DNA of 64,000 bases from the NCBI GenBank assembly GCA_036362985.1, contig JAYGXS010000001.1, positions 78,006,282-78,070,281 of the forward strand. Direction: 5' to 3'. The notes below the pieces were generated by a model. The model was not told the DNA's origin and did not search any database. It worked only from the letters and a program-made list of their open reading frames with translations. This document shows positions 55,812 to 64,000 of the stretch, piece after piece (position 1 is the first letter of the stretch; each line of letters begins with the position of its first letter). A program made the position numbers and the translations under genes. This DNA is from Ligula intestinalis (Eukaryota; Platyhelminthes; Cestoda; Diphyllobothriidea; Diphyllobothriidae).

Positions 55812-56440
55812 GATCCCTTCTTGAAACTACCTTCCTCTGACTCATGTACCCCGGAATCAGGACGCAGTCTTGACGGCTCTCGTTTCGCTGGTCATCAACC
55901 ATCATCAGGGCCTTATATTTGTTCACATCTCAGACATCCACAACAATGGTCTTGTAGATTTGACGGACTTTTGGATATCATACAGCGGTGCCCATCACGA
56001 TCATAAACTGGTGGGTTCCCTATGTTCCATCATGCCGCATCGGTTTGGGAACCCGAGTGCAGTGCCGGGAACCCGTCTATACTAGTAATGTTTCGTTAAT
56101 ACCTATTGTTCTGCCCCACACTCAGCTTCGACTGAGTTTGCTTCCAAGCCCTTCCCCCTTACTAACAGAGGCAGTTGGTACCAGAATACATATGTCAGAA
56201 TTCTAGATAACGATGTGGCTCATCTGTGTGTGCCCTTGAATTTCACCTTCCGCAAAACACTGCTATATTCATTGTTGTCGAATCTAACAAATTCGCTTCT
56301 GAACAGTTATACTCGTCTTATAGCTATAGACTACGGATACTTTGTGAAACCAATTATTTCTAGTTCTTCGTGTTATCGAATTTTTGGTTTATTGATGAGG
56401 CCCACTGGGCCTGAAATATACAACTTATTATTATTATTAT
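54840..56440 (+). mobile_element. 5'-truncated CR1-like LINE with 3' UTR
   Basis: The 323-codon frame at 54840-55811 is the C-terminal half of a reverse transcriptase, followed by a UTR of about 600 bases that ends at a TTA run (56427-56440), a tail style seen in CR1-group LINEs. The 5' truncation point is near 54880. This copy is young compared with the other LINE relics, because its frame has no stops. Confidence 0.7.
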
Positions 56441-56449
56441 CAACAGCCG

Positions 56450-57055
56450 GCCATATAACAGGAATCCTGCATCACCAGAGCCGGTCAAAATGAACAAACA
56501 AAATTTTTGGCCTGGTGTGTTCCTTCTACTTTATATAATCCATTGAAAATCCGATCAAAATACCAGCAGTTTTAGCTGAGCAGTATAGGCATGACATTCA
56601 TAATCGAAATTTCCTTCTATAAACTCTACATATATTCTGCTCTACCGGTATTTTTAAATTGATAGAGGCTTATTTTTTGAACTGCGAATAATTTTTCGAA
56701 ACTTCTTATCTAATAAGACACATTGTAGACCAATTGCTCCTATCGCTTATACTCATATTGGTGGTTATCTTTGGTAACCGTTTGGATTTATTTATATGCA
56801 GTATCTGAAGTTGTTAGGCTTACATAAGTCCTATTAATTGTCTGTCTGTCCGCCGTACTAGGTAATGCCCTCAAATTTTACCGCTTGCTGCAGAACATTT
56901 GCCTTTTTGGTCTGAAATAAAGCTTACCTTAACCATATGTGCACTATGATTCCCTGAAAATCTTATACCTTTCCCTCCCAGGTAGGTCTGAATAATGAAG
57001 CCCCTGATTGGATAAAAGCCGTGGAAGGTACAGTAGAGGTTTGATAGCCCACTTA
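56450..57055. other. Upstream region of BUD31; possible 5' intron acceptor
   Basis: No gene. A pyrimidine tract ending 'tttccctcccag' (56970-56981) followed by 80 bases before the start codon looks like a 3' splice site, so BUD31 may have a 5' non-coding exon or receive a trans-spliced leader, as happens in flatworms. Confidence 0.35.
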
Positions 57056-57059
57056 AGCA

Positions 57060-57494
57060 ATGGCGCCTGTTCGACGAAGCAAGAAGCCTCCACCAGATGG
57101 TTGGGAGCTAATAGAACCTACTTTAGAGGAACTAAACAAGAAAATGCGTGAAGCTGAGACAGATCCTCATGAGGGTAAACGCAAAGTAGAAGCAGAATGG
57201 CCCATATTCCGAATTCATCATAAAAGATCAAGATTTTTATTTGAACTGTATTATAAGCGGAAGGCCATATCCAAAGAACTGTATGATTACTGCATAAAGG
57301 AAAGGATCGCAGATGCCAATCTTATTGCGAAATGGAAAAAGCAGGGCTATGAAAACTTGTGCTGCTTGCGATGCATACAGTCGCGCGATACTAATTTCGG
57401 AACAAACTGCGTGTGCCGCGTCCCAAAGTCTAAACTAGAGGAGGGTAAGGTCGTCGAATGTCAGAATTGTGGTTGTCGAGGCTGTTCCGGGTAA
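57060..57494 (+). CDS. BUD31: BUD31 homologue (G10 protein), spliceosome component
   Basis: A 144-codon frame, the same length as human BUD31. Recognisable stretches: [20 protein letters not shown] (11-30), [20 protein letters not shown] (47-66), [20 protein letters not shown] (88-107) and [18 protein letters not shown] (110-127). Cysteines at 101, 102, 105, 117, 119, 134, 137, 139 and 142 form the C-terminal zinc-binding region. BUD31 sits in the activated spliceosome near the U2/U6 catalytic core and acts in pre-mRNA splicing in the nucleus. The coding region has no intron here. A polyadenylation signal lies 72 bases after the stop. The frame is intact and clearly under selection. Confidence 0.97.
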   Translation: MAPVRRSKKPPPDGWELIEPTLEELNKKMREAETDPHEGKRKVEAEWPIFRIHHKRSRFLFELYYKRKAISKELYDYCIKERIADANLIAKWKKQGYENLCCLRCIQSRDTNFGTNCVCRVPKSKLEEGKVVECQNCGCRGCSG

Positions 57495-57566
57495 AATTTC
57501 GTGATGAAACAGTGGAGAACACTTGTACATTAGACTTTATGCTCGTCTGTGTATAATTTCTATTAA

Positions 57567-57572
57567 AATAAA
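57567..57572 (+). terminator. Polyadenylation signal of BUD31
   Basis: AATAAA about 70 bases after the BUD31 stop codon. Confidence 0.75.
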
Positions 57573-57579
57573 TTATCCA

Positions 57580-59845
57580 TTCTTATATTTTCCACTCATC
57601 TGAATGTCCTACGCGTGACAGCCAGCCACCGAACTATTTCGTCATCAAATTTTGTCACTAAACCGACGTAAAACTGCTTCCTCTCTTGTGTTTCTTTGGG
57701 GTTCAGGACACCGCTCAAACCTCTATTAGGCTGTCAATCCTCTTGTTTCCGCGCCCATGTTTGCAAACACTTGTGTGAATCTAAACATACAGCTTTATCG
57801 CAAAATAAGTAAAACTTACCTCTATACCAGATTTAAACTCTATCGCCGGGTTTTGGCGTTATGCATATTCAAGTCAGTTGTCAAGATTTAGTTCCACTTT
57901 TCACCCGAATTCATCGTTAGAAAATCGGCCACTCGTACTACGGATTAAGCAATCTCTCTCTCGCTTCTTTAGGTCAAACATTTCTGTGTATTAATTTATG
58001 CGGCTTTGTATCAATTGGGATACTATGTTCAACATATACTCACAGGTGTCTGTCTGCTTACATTTTGCCATGTTTCGCTTGTGAAGCGAAAGCCATTGGG
58101 AAAATACTTGTGGAGATCTTAGGGGATATTAACTACTTTGAGTTCTGTGTCGTTTCAGTATTTGAGCACGAAGTTTTCGACGTGAACTTGTCTCTTTTTC
58201 AGAAGTTTTCGTATCGCTTGCAGTCCTAATGTTCGTTCCATGACCAATTTCAAACCCTAAATTATCGAAATTTTTGCTCCTAGTCGCATTTACGCACATA
58301 CTCCGAAATGTAACCACGAGATTAGAGCCTACGCGTAAAGATAGGCTTACATGTGTGACTTCCTTGAAGTGTTGATTTAAGTAAGGCCCTAGACCTCCTT
58401 TAATTAGAATGGTAACCCTCTTTTAAATTCTTATAGTGGAATAATTCCCCCTTATGACAAGATTCACCAGCACGTATTTCGAAACTTTTTGGGGATATCT
58501 ACCAGATCTTTCAGGTTTTTATGTGACCATCTTTTTCTTCTAGCTTGAGGTTTCTGAACTGCTGGTTACAGCTTGGATCTGCTTGCATCGTAGCTTACGA
58601 GCGGTGCAGAAGTTTCGTGGTCGCTAACACGTATTGACGCTCTCAGTCGGTCAGAAAACTGAGTTTGCAAATAAGAATGGATAATTTATATTGGCATTTA
58701 GTTTTGGGATATTTTTGGTGTCGCTTTGTGCAACTGAGCGCGCTCATGGCTTTCAAGGACTGATGCTTGTGTAATTCAAGACATCCTGAAGCAGTCTGTA
58801 TTAGTGGGCTGCTTGTCTTGAATAGCTAACTTTATGGATAACTTAGTCCTCTATGCCAGAAACTGCATCTAACTTGATTGACCTTTTCTTATAATTATCA
58901 AGTATGAACTTAATCGTATTCTGTTCAATTAGCTTCTGTTTTGCTACTACGGATCTTTTCTTTTCCGTTGTTTTTGGTTTTCTGGGTACTCGGTAAAGGT
59001 AAACACATTGATCCAGCTGTTTTAATTATGTGAGTGTTTATTAAACCTAGCAATATTTTTAAGCAATTTCGGTGGTCTTACTTTTCCTTGGCATGTCACA
59101 ATCCACCTGGTCCGAATCTCTGTCAGATATGCGGATTTTTAGAAAATGGGAAACGGGTCTGCACCATAACTCTTCAAGCTTGTTTGTGACAGCTCTCGAA
59201 AGTCACCTGCATATTGCCAGTTCTACATGGGGTATTGAAGTGACTGGCATCTGTCTTACTAATTTTCGTGTCAATTTATAATCCAACCTAAGAACTGATC
59301 ATATAATAATCTTTACGTTGAATGGCGGCATATTTGCGCCATAGATTTAGACAACGTTCGTTGAGTGCTTTATAAAGTACTGATCATTATGAAATCAAGC
59401 TTGATCAATCTATTCATACTTTCTTCGATTATTTTCTTGAAGATTACCTATAGTGAACCAAACTTAAGTTATATTAACCTCTATATCTGCAGTTGGAAGA
59501 ACAAGTTAGGACCACCGAAGCGGCCTCAACGCCACGTCTGAGCGTAACATGTGCTTTTATCTGACTACATACTAACCTTAGTAATAATCTTAAATCTTGA
59601 TAAACAGCGGAATCTATTGAAGGTAATAATTTCGGTATAACTTATCAGACGAGAATTTCATTTCTTCAGGAAACCACTATTGAAACGTTAATGCTATACC
59701 TCGTAAGACACGGTCTAATCGGTTAAAAGAGATCATTTTGAAGCGCGGCAAAACAAGCAAAAGGGCATTGTAATGTTCAAGTGAGTTTGTAAATCAAAGA
59801 ATCTGTGGCTATATGTACATGGTCAGGTTTGCCACATTGTCTAGT
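57580..59845. other. No gene recognised
   Basis: Two kilobases between BUD31 and the RTE element with no convincing coding segment; frames at 58129-58317 (-) and 59072-59281 (+) show no domain. Confidence 0.35.
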
Positions 59846-60180
59846 TGTTTGCACATAATGTTATCCTCCAAAACTACCACAGCTCCCAGGCTGTTTTGCG
59901 TTATGAGGAGCCTGATTTAGCCGGCCTCAATGATGTCACGAACGGTACCTCTCCATGCGTGGCGATTGGCGGCAGCGGATCTCGAAAGCTCCACCCAGTC
60001 CCTTCTCCAGCGACGGAGGCCGAAGATAGAAGGTCCAAGAACTGCTTCCATGTCTTGACGGACGGTGTCGAGCCAAGTCGTGAGTTGCCCTCCTCTTCGG
60101 CGTTTCCAGGTGGGCTGCGGCGCTGGGTCAAGGGCAGCATAGGTAAGCTCGTGGGGCGGACGACGGAGAACGTGTCCAAA

Positions 60181-60687
60181 TCACCTCAGTCGCCCTTCTT
60201 GAATGGCCTGAGATGTCCTCGTGATACGATCGCAGCGGATGCGGACTGTCTCATTTGAGCTGAAGTCGCTATACTTAACTCGCAGGATCGTCCTCAGGCA
60301 CTGGTTGTCAAAGACCTCCAGTCTTCGCTCATCTTCAGCGCGCACAGCCCAGCATTCACATCCATAGAGGAGGACTGACCGGATGGATGCACGGTATACA
60401 CGAATCTTCGTGGCGATGGAGATGTCACGTCGGATCCATAGGCGCTTTCGAAGGGTTGAGAAAACCCAGCGAGCAGCATCGATACGGGAGACAATGTCGT
60501 CCTTGCTCTGCCCATTCGGTAGCAGCCTCGCCCCGAGGTATTTAAAGCTGTCTACTTCTTCAAGTTGATGGCCATTAATCCTCAGGGGTGCCTTTTCCTG
60601 GTCAGAGATGCAGCTCGAGAACAACTTCGTCTTTCCGGAATTTATGCACATGCCTACCGACAGAGCGATCACATTTAACCGCGACAC
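60181..60687 (-). CDS. RTE LINE polyprotein: reverse transcriptase C-terminal part
   Basis: 168 codons that continue the reverse transcriptase after the YADD box (DYADDIALLAS just upstream in the same frame): NVIALSVGMCINSGKTK, DSFKYLGARLLPNGQSKDDI, RKRLWIRRDISIATKIRVYR, SVLLYGCECWAVRAEDERRL, FDNQCLRTIL. This block is diagnostic of RTE-clade elements. Near 60181 a further frame change precedes the last block, which runs on to about 59900. Confidence 0.85.
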   Translation of the reverse strand: MSRLNVIALSVGMCINSGKTKLFSSCISDQEKAPLRINGHQLEEVDSFKYLGARLLPNGQSKDDIVSRIDAARWVFSTLRKRLWIRRDISIATKIRVYRASIRSVLLYGCECWAVRAEDERRLEVFDNQCLRTILRVKYSDFSSNETVRIRCDRITRTSQAIQEGRLR

Positions 60688-60716
60688 TACCGACTGTAGA
60701 CCACAAAAGCTTGAGG

Positions 60717-62774
60717 CTAACAGCGCAATATCATCGGCGTAGTCAAGATCAGTAAGTCGGCGTCCGGGTGCAAGTTCAACACCGTCCTCTTAATGCAGGG
60801 CATTGCCGAGAATCCAGTCAATGACGTAGTTAAACAGAATGGGTGAAAGGACGCAGCCCTGTCGGACACCAGACCGGATATCGAACGGCTGAGAGAGAGA
60901 TTGTTTTGGACCAGGACTCGAGCGGTGGTAGACCGATAGTAGGCCTTAATCATCGCTATGAGTTTGGTCGGCATTCCATCCAGTTCCATTATTCGCCACA
61001 GGGACTCACGATGGATGAAATCGAATGCGGCGGCAAAGTCGACGAAGCAAACGGCCGTCGGTTGCTGGTAGCTATGGCGGAATTCTAGAGTGCGCCTCAG
61101 TGTGAATATTTGATCCGCACATCCACGCCCAGCTCGGAATCCGGCTTGGTTGGGTCGTGTCCTGGAGACACGTACAGACTGGAAGCGCCTGAGAAGAACA
61201 ACAGCGAAGATCTTTGCAGCAACATCGATACGACGGTAGTTCTCGCATCTTGTCTTATCTCCCTTCTTGTGGACAGGTACGAGGATACCTGAGCCCCAGT
61301 CATCGGGTACGGTCTCGTCTCGCCACGCCTGTACAATCACCTCATGGTGCCGAGGAGCCAGGGTGTCGTTACAGGACTTGTAGATTTCTGCAGGAATAAC
61401 TTCCTCTCCGCACGCCTTGTTGTTGCGTAGCCTCTGCATTGCATCGGTAACTTCTTCTTCGGAAAGGATGTCACACGACATTGCGTAGGCAGGAGAGGAT
61501 TGAAAATCCGCTGTGGAGGAGAGGGAGGGTGTGATGGGTTGTTCGTCAAAGTAGAGTAGGTGCTCGAAGTGTTCACGCCAGCGATCGACCTTGGCCGAGT
61601 TGTCGGCAATAATTCCTCCATTCACATCGCGCACAGAATCACAGAGTGTCGGGGGCTTTCCACTAACCTGGCGTATGATTTGGTACAATTTTCGGGTGTC
61701 TCCAACATTGGAAGCCTGCTCCATAGAAGTCGCCGTTTCGGACCAATACTTCTCCCGATCATCTCTGGCCGACTTTGCTGTCAGCTTTCGAAGTTGGCGG
61801 AAGGAGGCATCGTTCCGGGACCTGGCTCGAGTCGTCTCAGCTGATAGCTGCAGGGTTCTTCTGCTGATCCAGTCACTGCGGCGCCGCTGAGTGAATCCGA
61901 GAATCTTCTCAGCTGCCCCATAGATGGATGTCTTCAGTGATGGCCACTTGCTACTGCTCTCGTTGTCAGCCTGGGTCATAAGACGGGACTGGATTTCTGT
62001 GCTTAAAGCCTCGGTAGTGTTGGTTTGCCGGAGCTTGGCGACATCAAGGCGTCTCGCACGTGGCAGTTTGGGCACAGATGAGAGGTGAACCTTCAGGCGC
62101 GTGCGAACGAGAACATGGTCAGACCCGTGGACGTTACCAGTTTCGGCACCTCGCATCGACCTGCTATCGTGGACCCAGCTGCGAAACCGTGAACCAACTA
62201 GAATGTAATCGATCTGACTGGCGGTACGGCCATCGTTCGAATACCAAGTCATTAGATGTTTGTGACGATGCTGAAAGCATGTGTTGGTAACAAACAGTCG
62301 GTTCTGTTCGGCAAACTGCAGCATCCTCTCACCATTGTCCGTTCGAGAGCCAAGCCCAAAACGACCAAGAAAGTGGCTGTTTGTCGGGTCACCGGGCCCA
62401 GTCCGGCCATTCCAGTCCCCGGCAACAATTAGCAGATCTCGACAAGGGAGTCGTTCAGCTAGCTCCTGCAGCTGCGAGTAGCAATTATCTTTCTCTTGCT
62501 GTTCAGCCGCCGACGTAGGTGCATACACAGATACGACCGAGATGTTCATAAAATGGCCTTTTAGTCGAACATAGGCCATTCGGTCGTTGACTGGTTTCCA
62601 TGCTAGTAGAGCACGGTAAGCTTCTTCCGAGAGGGCAATAGCCACACCGTGTCTACCAGATGCGTCACTCGGACCGCTGTAATGCAAGGTGAAATAAGAA
62701 CCGACCCCCGGGATTTTGATTTCTCGGGCGCCTGAGTCGGGGAGTCGGACCTCTGACAAGCAACAAACATCCAC
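60717..62774 (-). CDS. RTE LINE polyprotein: endonuclease plus N-terminal reverse transcriptase
   Basis: 685 codons. Endonuclease, residues 1-225: CCLSEVRLPDSG, AGDWNGRTG (118-126, metal-site Asp/Asn), TASQIDYILV (184-193) and GSDHVLV (217-223). A linker region follows. Reverse transcriptase from about 490: VPVHKKGDKTRCENYRRID, NQAGFRAGRGCADQIFTLRR, motif A VCFVDFAAAFDFIHRESLW. The frame then slips in a CT run near 60895, losing the GVRQGC motif B, and a TAA near 60787 also interrupts the correct frame. The start Met is only the first in the open frame; the family protein begins further upstream. The enzyme would nick DNA and copy its RNA at the nick. Confidence 0.88.
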   Translation of the reverse strand: MDVCCLSEVRLPDSGAREIKIPGVGSYFTLHYSGPSDASGRHGVAIALSEEAYRALLAWKPVNDRMAYVRLKGHFMNISVVSVYAPTSAAEQQEKDNCYSQLQELAERLPCRDLLIVAGDWNGRTGPGDPTNSHFLGRFGLGSRTDNGERMLQFAEQNRLFVTNTCFQHRHKHLMTWYSNDGRTASQIDYILVGSRFRSWVHDSRSMRGAETGNVHGSDHVLVRTRLKVHLSSVPKLPRARRLDVAKLRQTNTTEALSTEIQSRLMTQADNESSSKWPSLKTSIYGAAEKILGFTQRRRSDWISRRTLQLSAETTRARSRNDASFRQLRKLTAKSARDDREKYWSETATSMEQASNVGDTRKLYQIIRQVSGKPPTLCDSVRDVNGGIIADNSAKVDRWREHFEHLLYFDEQPITPSLSSTADFQSSPAYAMSCDILSEEEVTDAMQRLRNNKACGEEVIPAEIYKSCNDTLAPRHHEVIVQAWRDETVPDDWGSGILVPVHKKGDKTRCENYRRIDVAAKIFAVVLLRRFQSVRVSRTRPNQAGFRAGRGCADQIFTLRRTLEFRHSYQQPTAVCFVDFAAAFDFIHRESLWRIMELDGMPTKLIAMIKAYYRSTTARVLVQNNLSLSRSISGLVSDRAASFHPFCLTTSLTGFSAMPCIKRTVLNLHPDADLLILTTPMILRC

Positions 62775-63449
62775 GTGATATTCATGGAGACTGTGCGCTG
62801 TCAGACTTTGAGTACCAGGTTCCAGTTATGTTCGCACATTCCAGCATCCAATCCCAAGAGTCCGTTTTTGTTTAGCAATCCAGCTTGCACATTATTCGCC
62901 CGCACCACCGGACAAGGGTTGCGGAGCGCGTCGGTTTCCGCGGACGCCGTAGCAGTGGTCGTAGTAAGGTAAGGAGACATCATAAGGTTTCTTGGGAATT
63001 TTCAATACAGGCGGGTCCCCAACGGCCGCTCGGATTCTTTGTTCGAGGTTGTCTCCTCTAGCACTTTGGCTCAAGAACCTTACCACAAGGCAGTGGTGTT
63101 GGTGGCAAGCAAACCTATTTAATGGCGGTTCACGCTCGCCGTGTCAGTGTTGTCGTTGAGCCAAGTAGTATTTTATAAGGCAGTCGGTGCGCCAGACCTC
63201 AGCCCACCGCGCCCTGGTAACAGTGTCGCTGCTGCGTCCGGGACTGCTTATTCGCCAGACCCGGGAGCCTGCTTATTTCGCAGCTAACTTCACTGAAGGC
63301 CGCGCCACTATCCGCCACCCGTGGACGCGCCAGGTAGCCTGCAACTTGGCTAACGGGTAACCCGCCTTCATCAGGACCTTGGAGGACTCTTTTTGTATCA
63401 ATATTGTTCGTTAGCTAGGTGCTTCTTAATCATATACGTGCCTCCAGGG

Positions 63450-64000
63450 CCTGAAACGCACTCCTCGAAACCGACTTAATCTGTCATTTGGTATCCTCTC
63501 CGGCTAGGCCCGTTACTGGCTCTTTATAGTTCGGAGCGCCTTGGGTACTTTATAGTGACCAAACTAAGCGCGTAGTCTGAGGCTAAAGCAAATCCTGGTT
63601 AAAATAGCTGATAATTGCATCGAGCACAGTCAGTTATATTCCATGGTACTCGCGCGTGCTTACATATAGAAACTTAGGTTTACGAATGAAGGAGAAAATT
63701 CGCTTTTCAGTTATTTGCGTGGGTAAGCAAGAAGGATGGGCGAGCATCGGATCACTTTGTTTATTATCCCGAGCTTTTGAACTCTTACAGGAGTCCATCG
63801 TCAGAGATAAGGAACAGTAACAAAATAGGGATTAGTATTAGTGTGTGTACACCAATCAAATGTCAAGGGTCATCGAGTCGTGAAGGATAAGAAACCGCGA
63901 CGAATAGGGGAGAGGTGGAGGCAATTAACTGTCAGTAATTTCAATGTTCATCAGGGCGTCAGCAACGAAAATGGGACAATTATAGAGGATGTGGGTCCAA
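63450..64000. other. No gene; possible PLE tail on the minus strand
   Basis: No coding segment recognised. The hammerhead-like motif at 63764-63810 suggests an unrelated Penelope-like tail here. Confidence 0.3.
63764..63810 (-). ncRNA. Hammerhead-like motif, minus strand
   Basis: Perfect CUGACGA (63804-63798), a 6-bp stem II GGACUC/GAGUUC with loop CUGUAA, then AAAA in place of GAAA, AGCU as a self-complementary minimal stem III, C, and GGGAUAA that pairs with UUAUCU ahead of the core (one bulge). Only the G of GAAA is lost. The layout equals that at 30333-30385. Confidence 0.45.

Larger units (their letters stand above)
59850..63400 (-). mobile_element. Nearly complete RTE-type LINE
   Basis: Minus-strand element of about 3.5 kb with endonuclease and reverse transcriptase in one polyprotein and no RNase H, the RTE pattern. 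Blocks: 5' GC-rich leader (63400-62980); N-terminus with IGCWNVRT (about 62850) followed by a stop, then the long frame 62774-60717; a frameshift near 60895; DYADDIALLAS at about 60745-60712; frame 60687-60181 with FKYLGARLLPNGQSKDDI and LLYGCECW; and a C-terminal RLRWFGHVLRRP...TWLDTVRQD block in another frame to about 59900. Because only a few lesions are present, the copy is fairly young. Confidence 0.88.

Noticed and set aside
55866..55925. Minus-strand CUGAUGA...GAAAC pair in the LINE 3' UTR
   Set aside because: Stem II leaves two extra bases before GAAA and there is no U before a cleavage site; orientation is opposite to the LINE.
1..64000. CRISPR arrays, operons, prophage or toxin-antitoxin systems
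   Set aside because: No spaced direct repeats or bacterial gene clusters; introns, polyadenylation signal and metazoan transposons show eukaryotic nuclear DNA.

Overview
The window is animal nuclear DNA from a repeat-rich, intron-bearing genome. The transposon mix (several Penelope-like families with GIY-YIG endonuclease, an RTE-type LINE, several CR1-like LINEs, a Ty3/gypsy relic and a hAT relic) together with a BUD31 protein typical of animals fits a flatworm, perhaps a diphyllobothriid tapeworm. The genus is inference. There is no bacterial architecture; one 10-base assembly gap lies at 37297-37306.

Host genes are few. The only intact one is BUD31 (57060-57494, +), a spliceosome protein whose whole 144-codon frame lies in one exon. 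On the minus strand, 28.2-21.6 kb, I recognise a chain of small exons that together resemble a Notch ligand of the Delta/Serrate/Jagged type: MNNL pieces, the end of a DSL domain, then EGF repeats. Splice signals and most intron phases still agree, but there are three in-frame stops and at least two frameshifts, so it reads as a decayed copy.

Layout: 0.06-0.8 kb, tail of a Penelope-like element (PLE) with duplicated 3' UTR; 0.8-4.3 kb, decayed CR1-like LINE (-); 6.3-6.8 kb, LINE scraps; 8.5-11.0 kb, a long non-coding repeat seen again at 39.6-42.6 kb; 12.7-13.9 kb, hAT relic; 14.4-16.1 kb, two tandem PLE pieces fused into one open frame; 16.4-18.6 kb, low-complexity and strand-asymmetric DNA; 21.6-28.2 kb, Notch-ligand pseudogene; 28.6-30.4 kb, two PLE pieces in inverted orientation, one split by an insert; 33.6-34.3 kb, LINE 3' end (-); 41.6-42.2 kb, gypsy integrase relic; 43.2-45.2 kb, tRNA-derived sequence and three PLE fragments; 48.07-51.17 kb, the best preserved PLE, flanked by 240-bp inverted repeats; 51.7-52.0 kb, GAA microsatellite; 52.0-53.1 kb and 54.8-56.4 kb, two CR1-like LINE pieces; 57.1 kb, BUD31; 59.85-63.4 kb, nearly complete RTE LINE (-).

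The most interesting thread is a set of hammerhead-ribozyme-like structures at PLE termini. The best, at 51101-51158, has a complete catalytic core and foldable stems. Others at 16.04, 28.6, 30.3, 44.2 and 63.8 kb are decayed versions, several with a minimal palindromic stem III. A second thread is that the 48-51 kb PLE lacks any GIY-YIG domain and has a mutated reverse-transcriptase active site (YVND).
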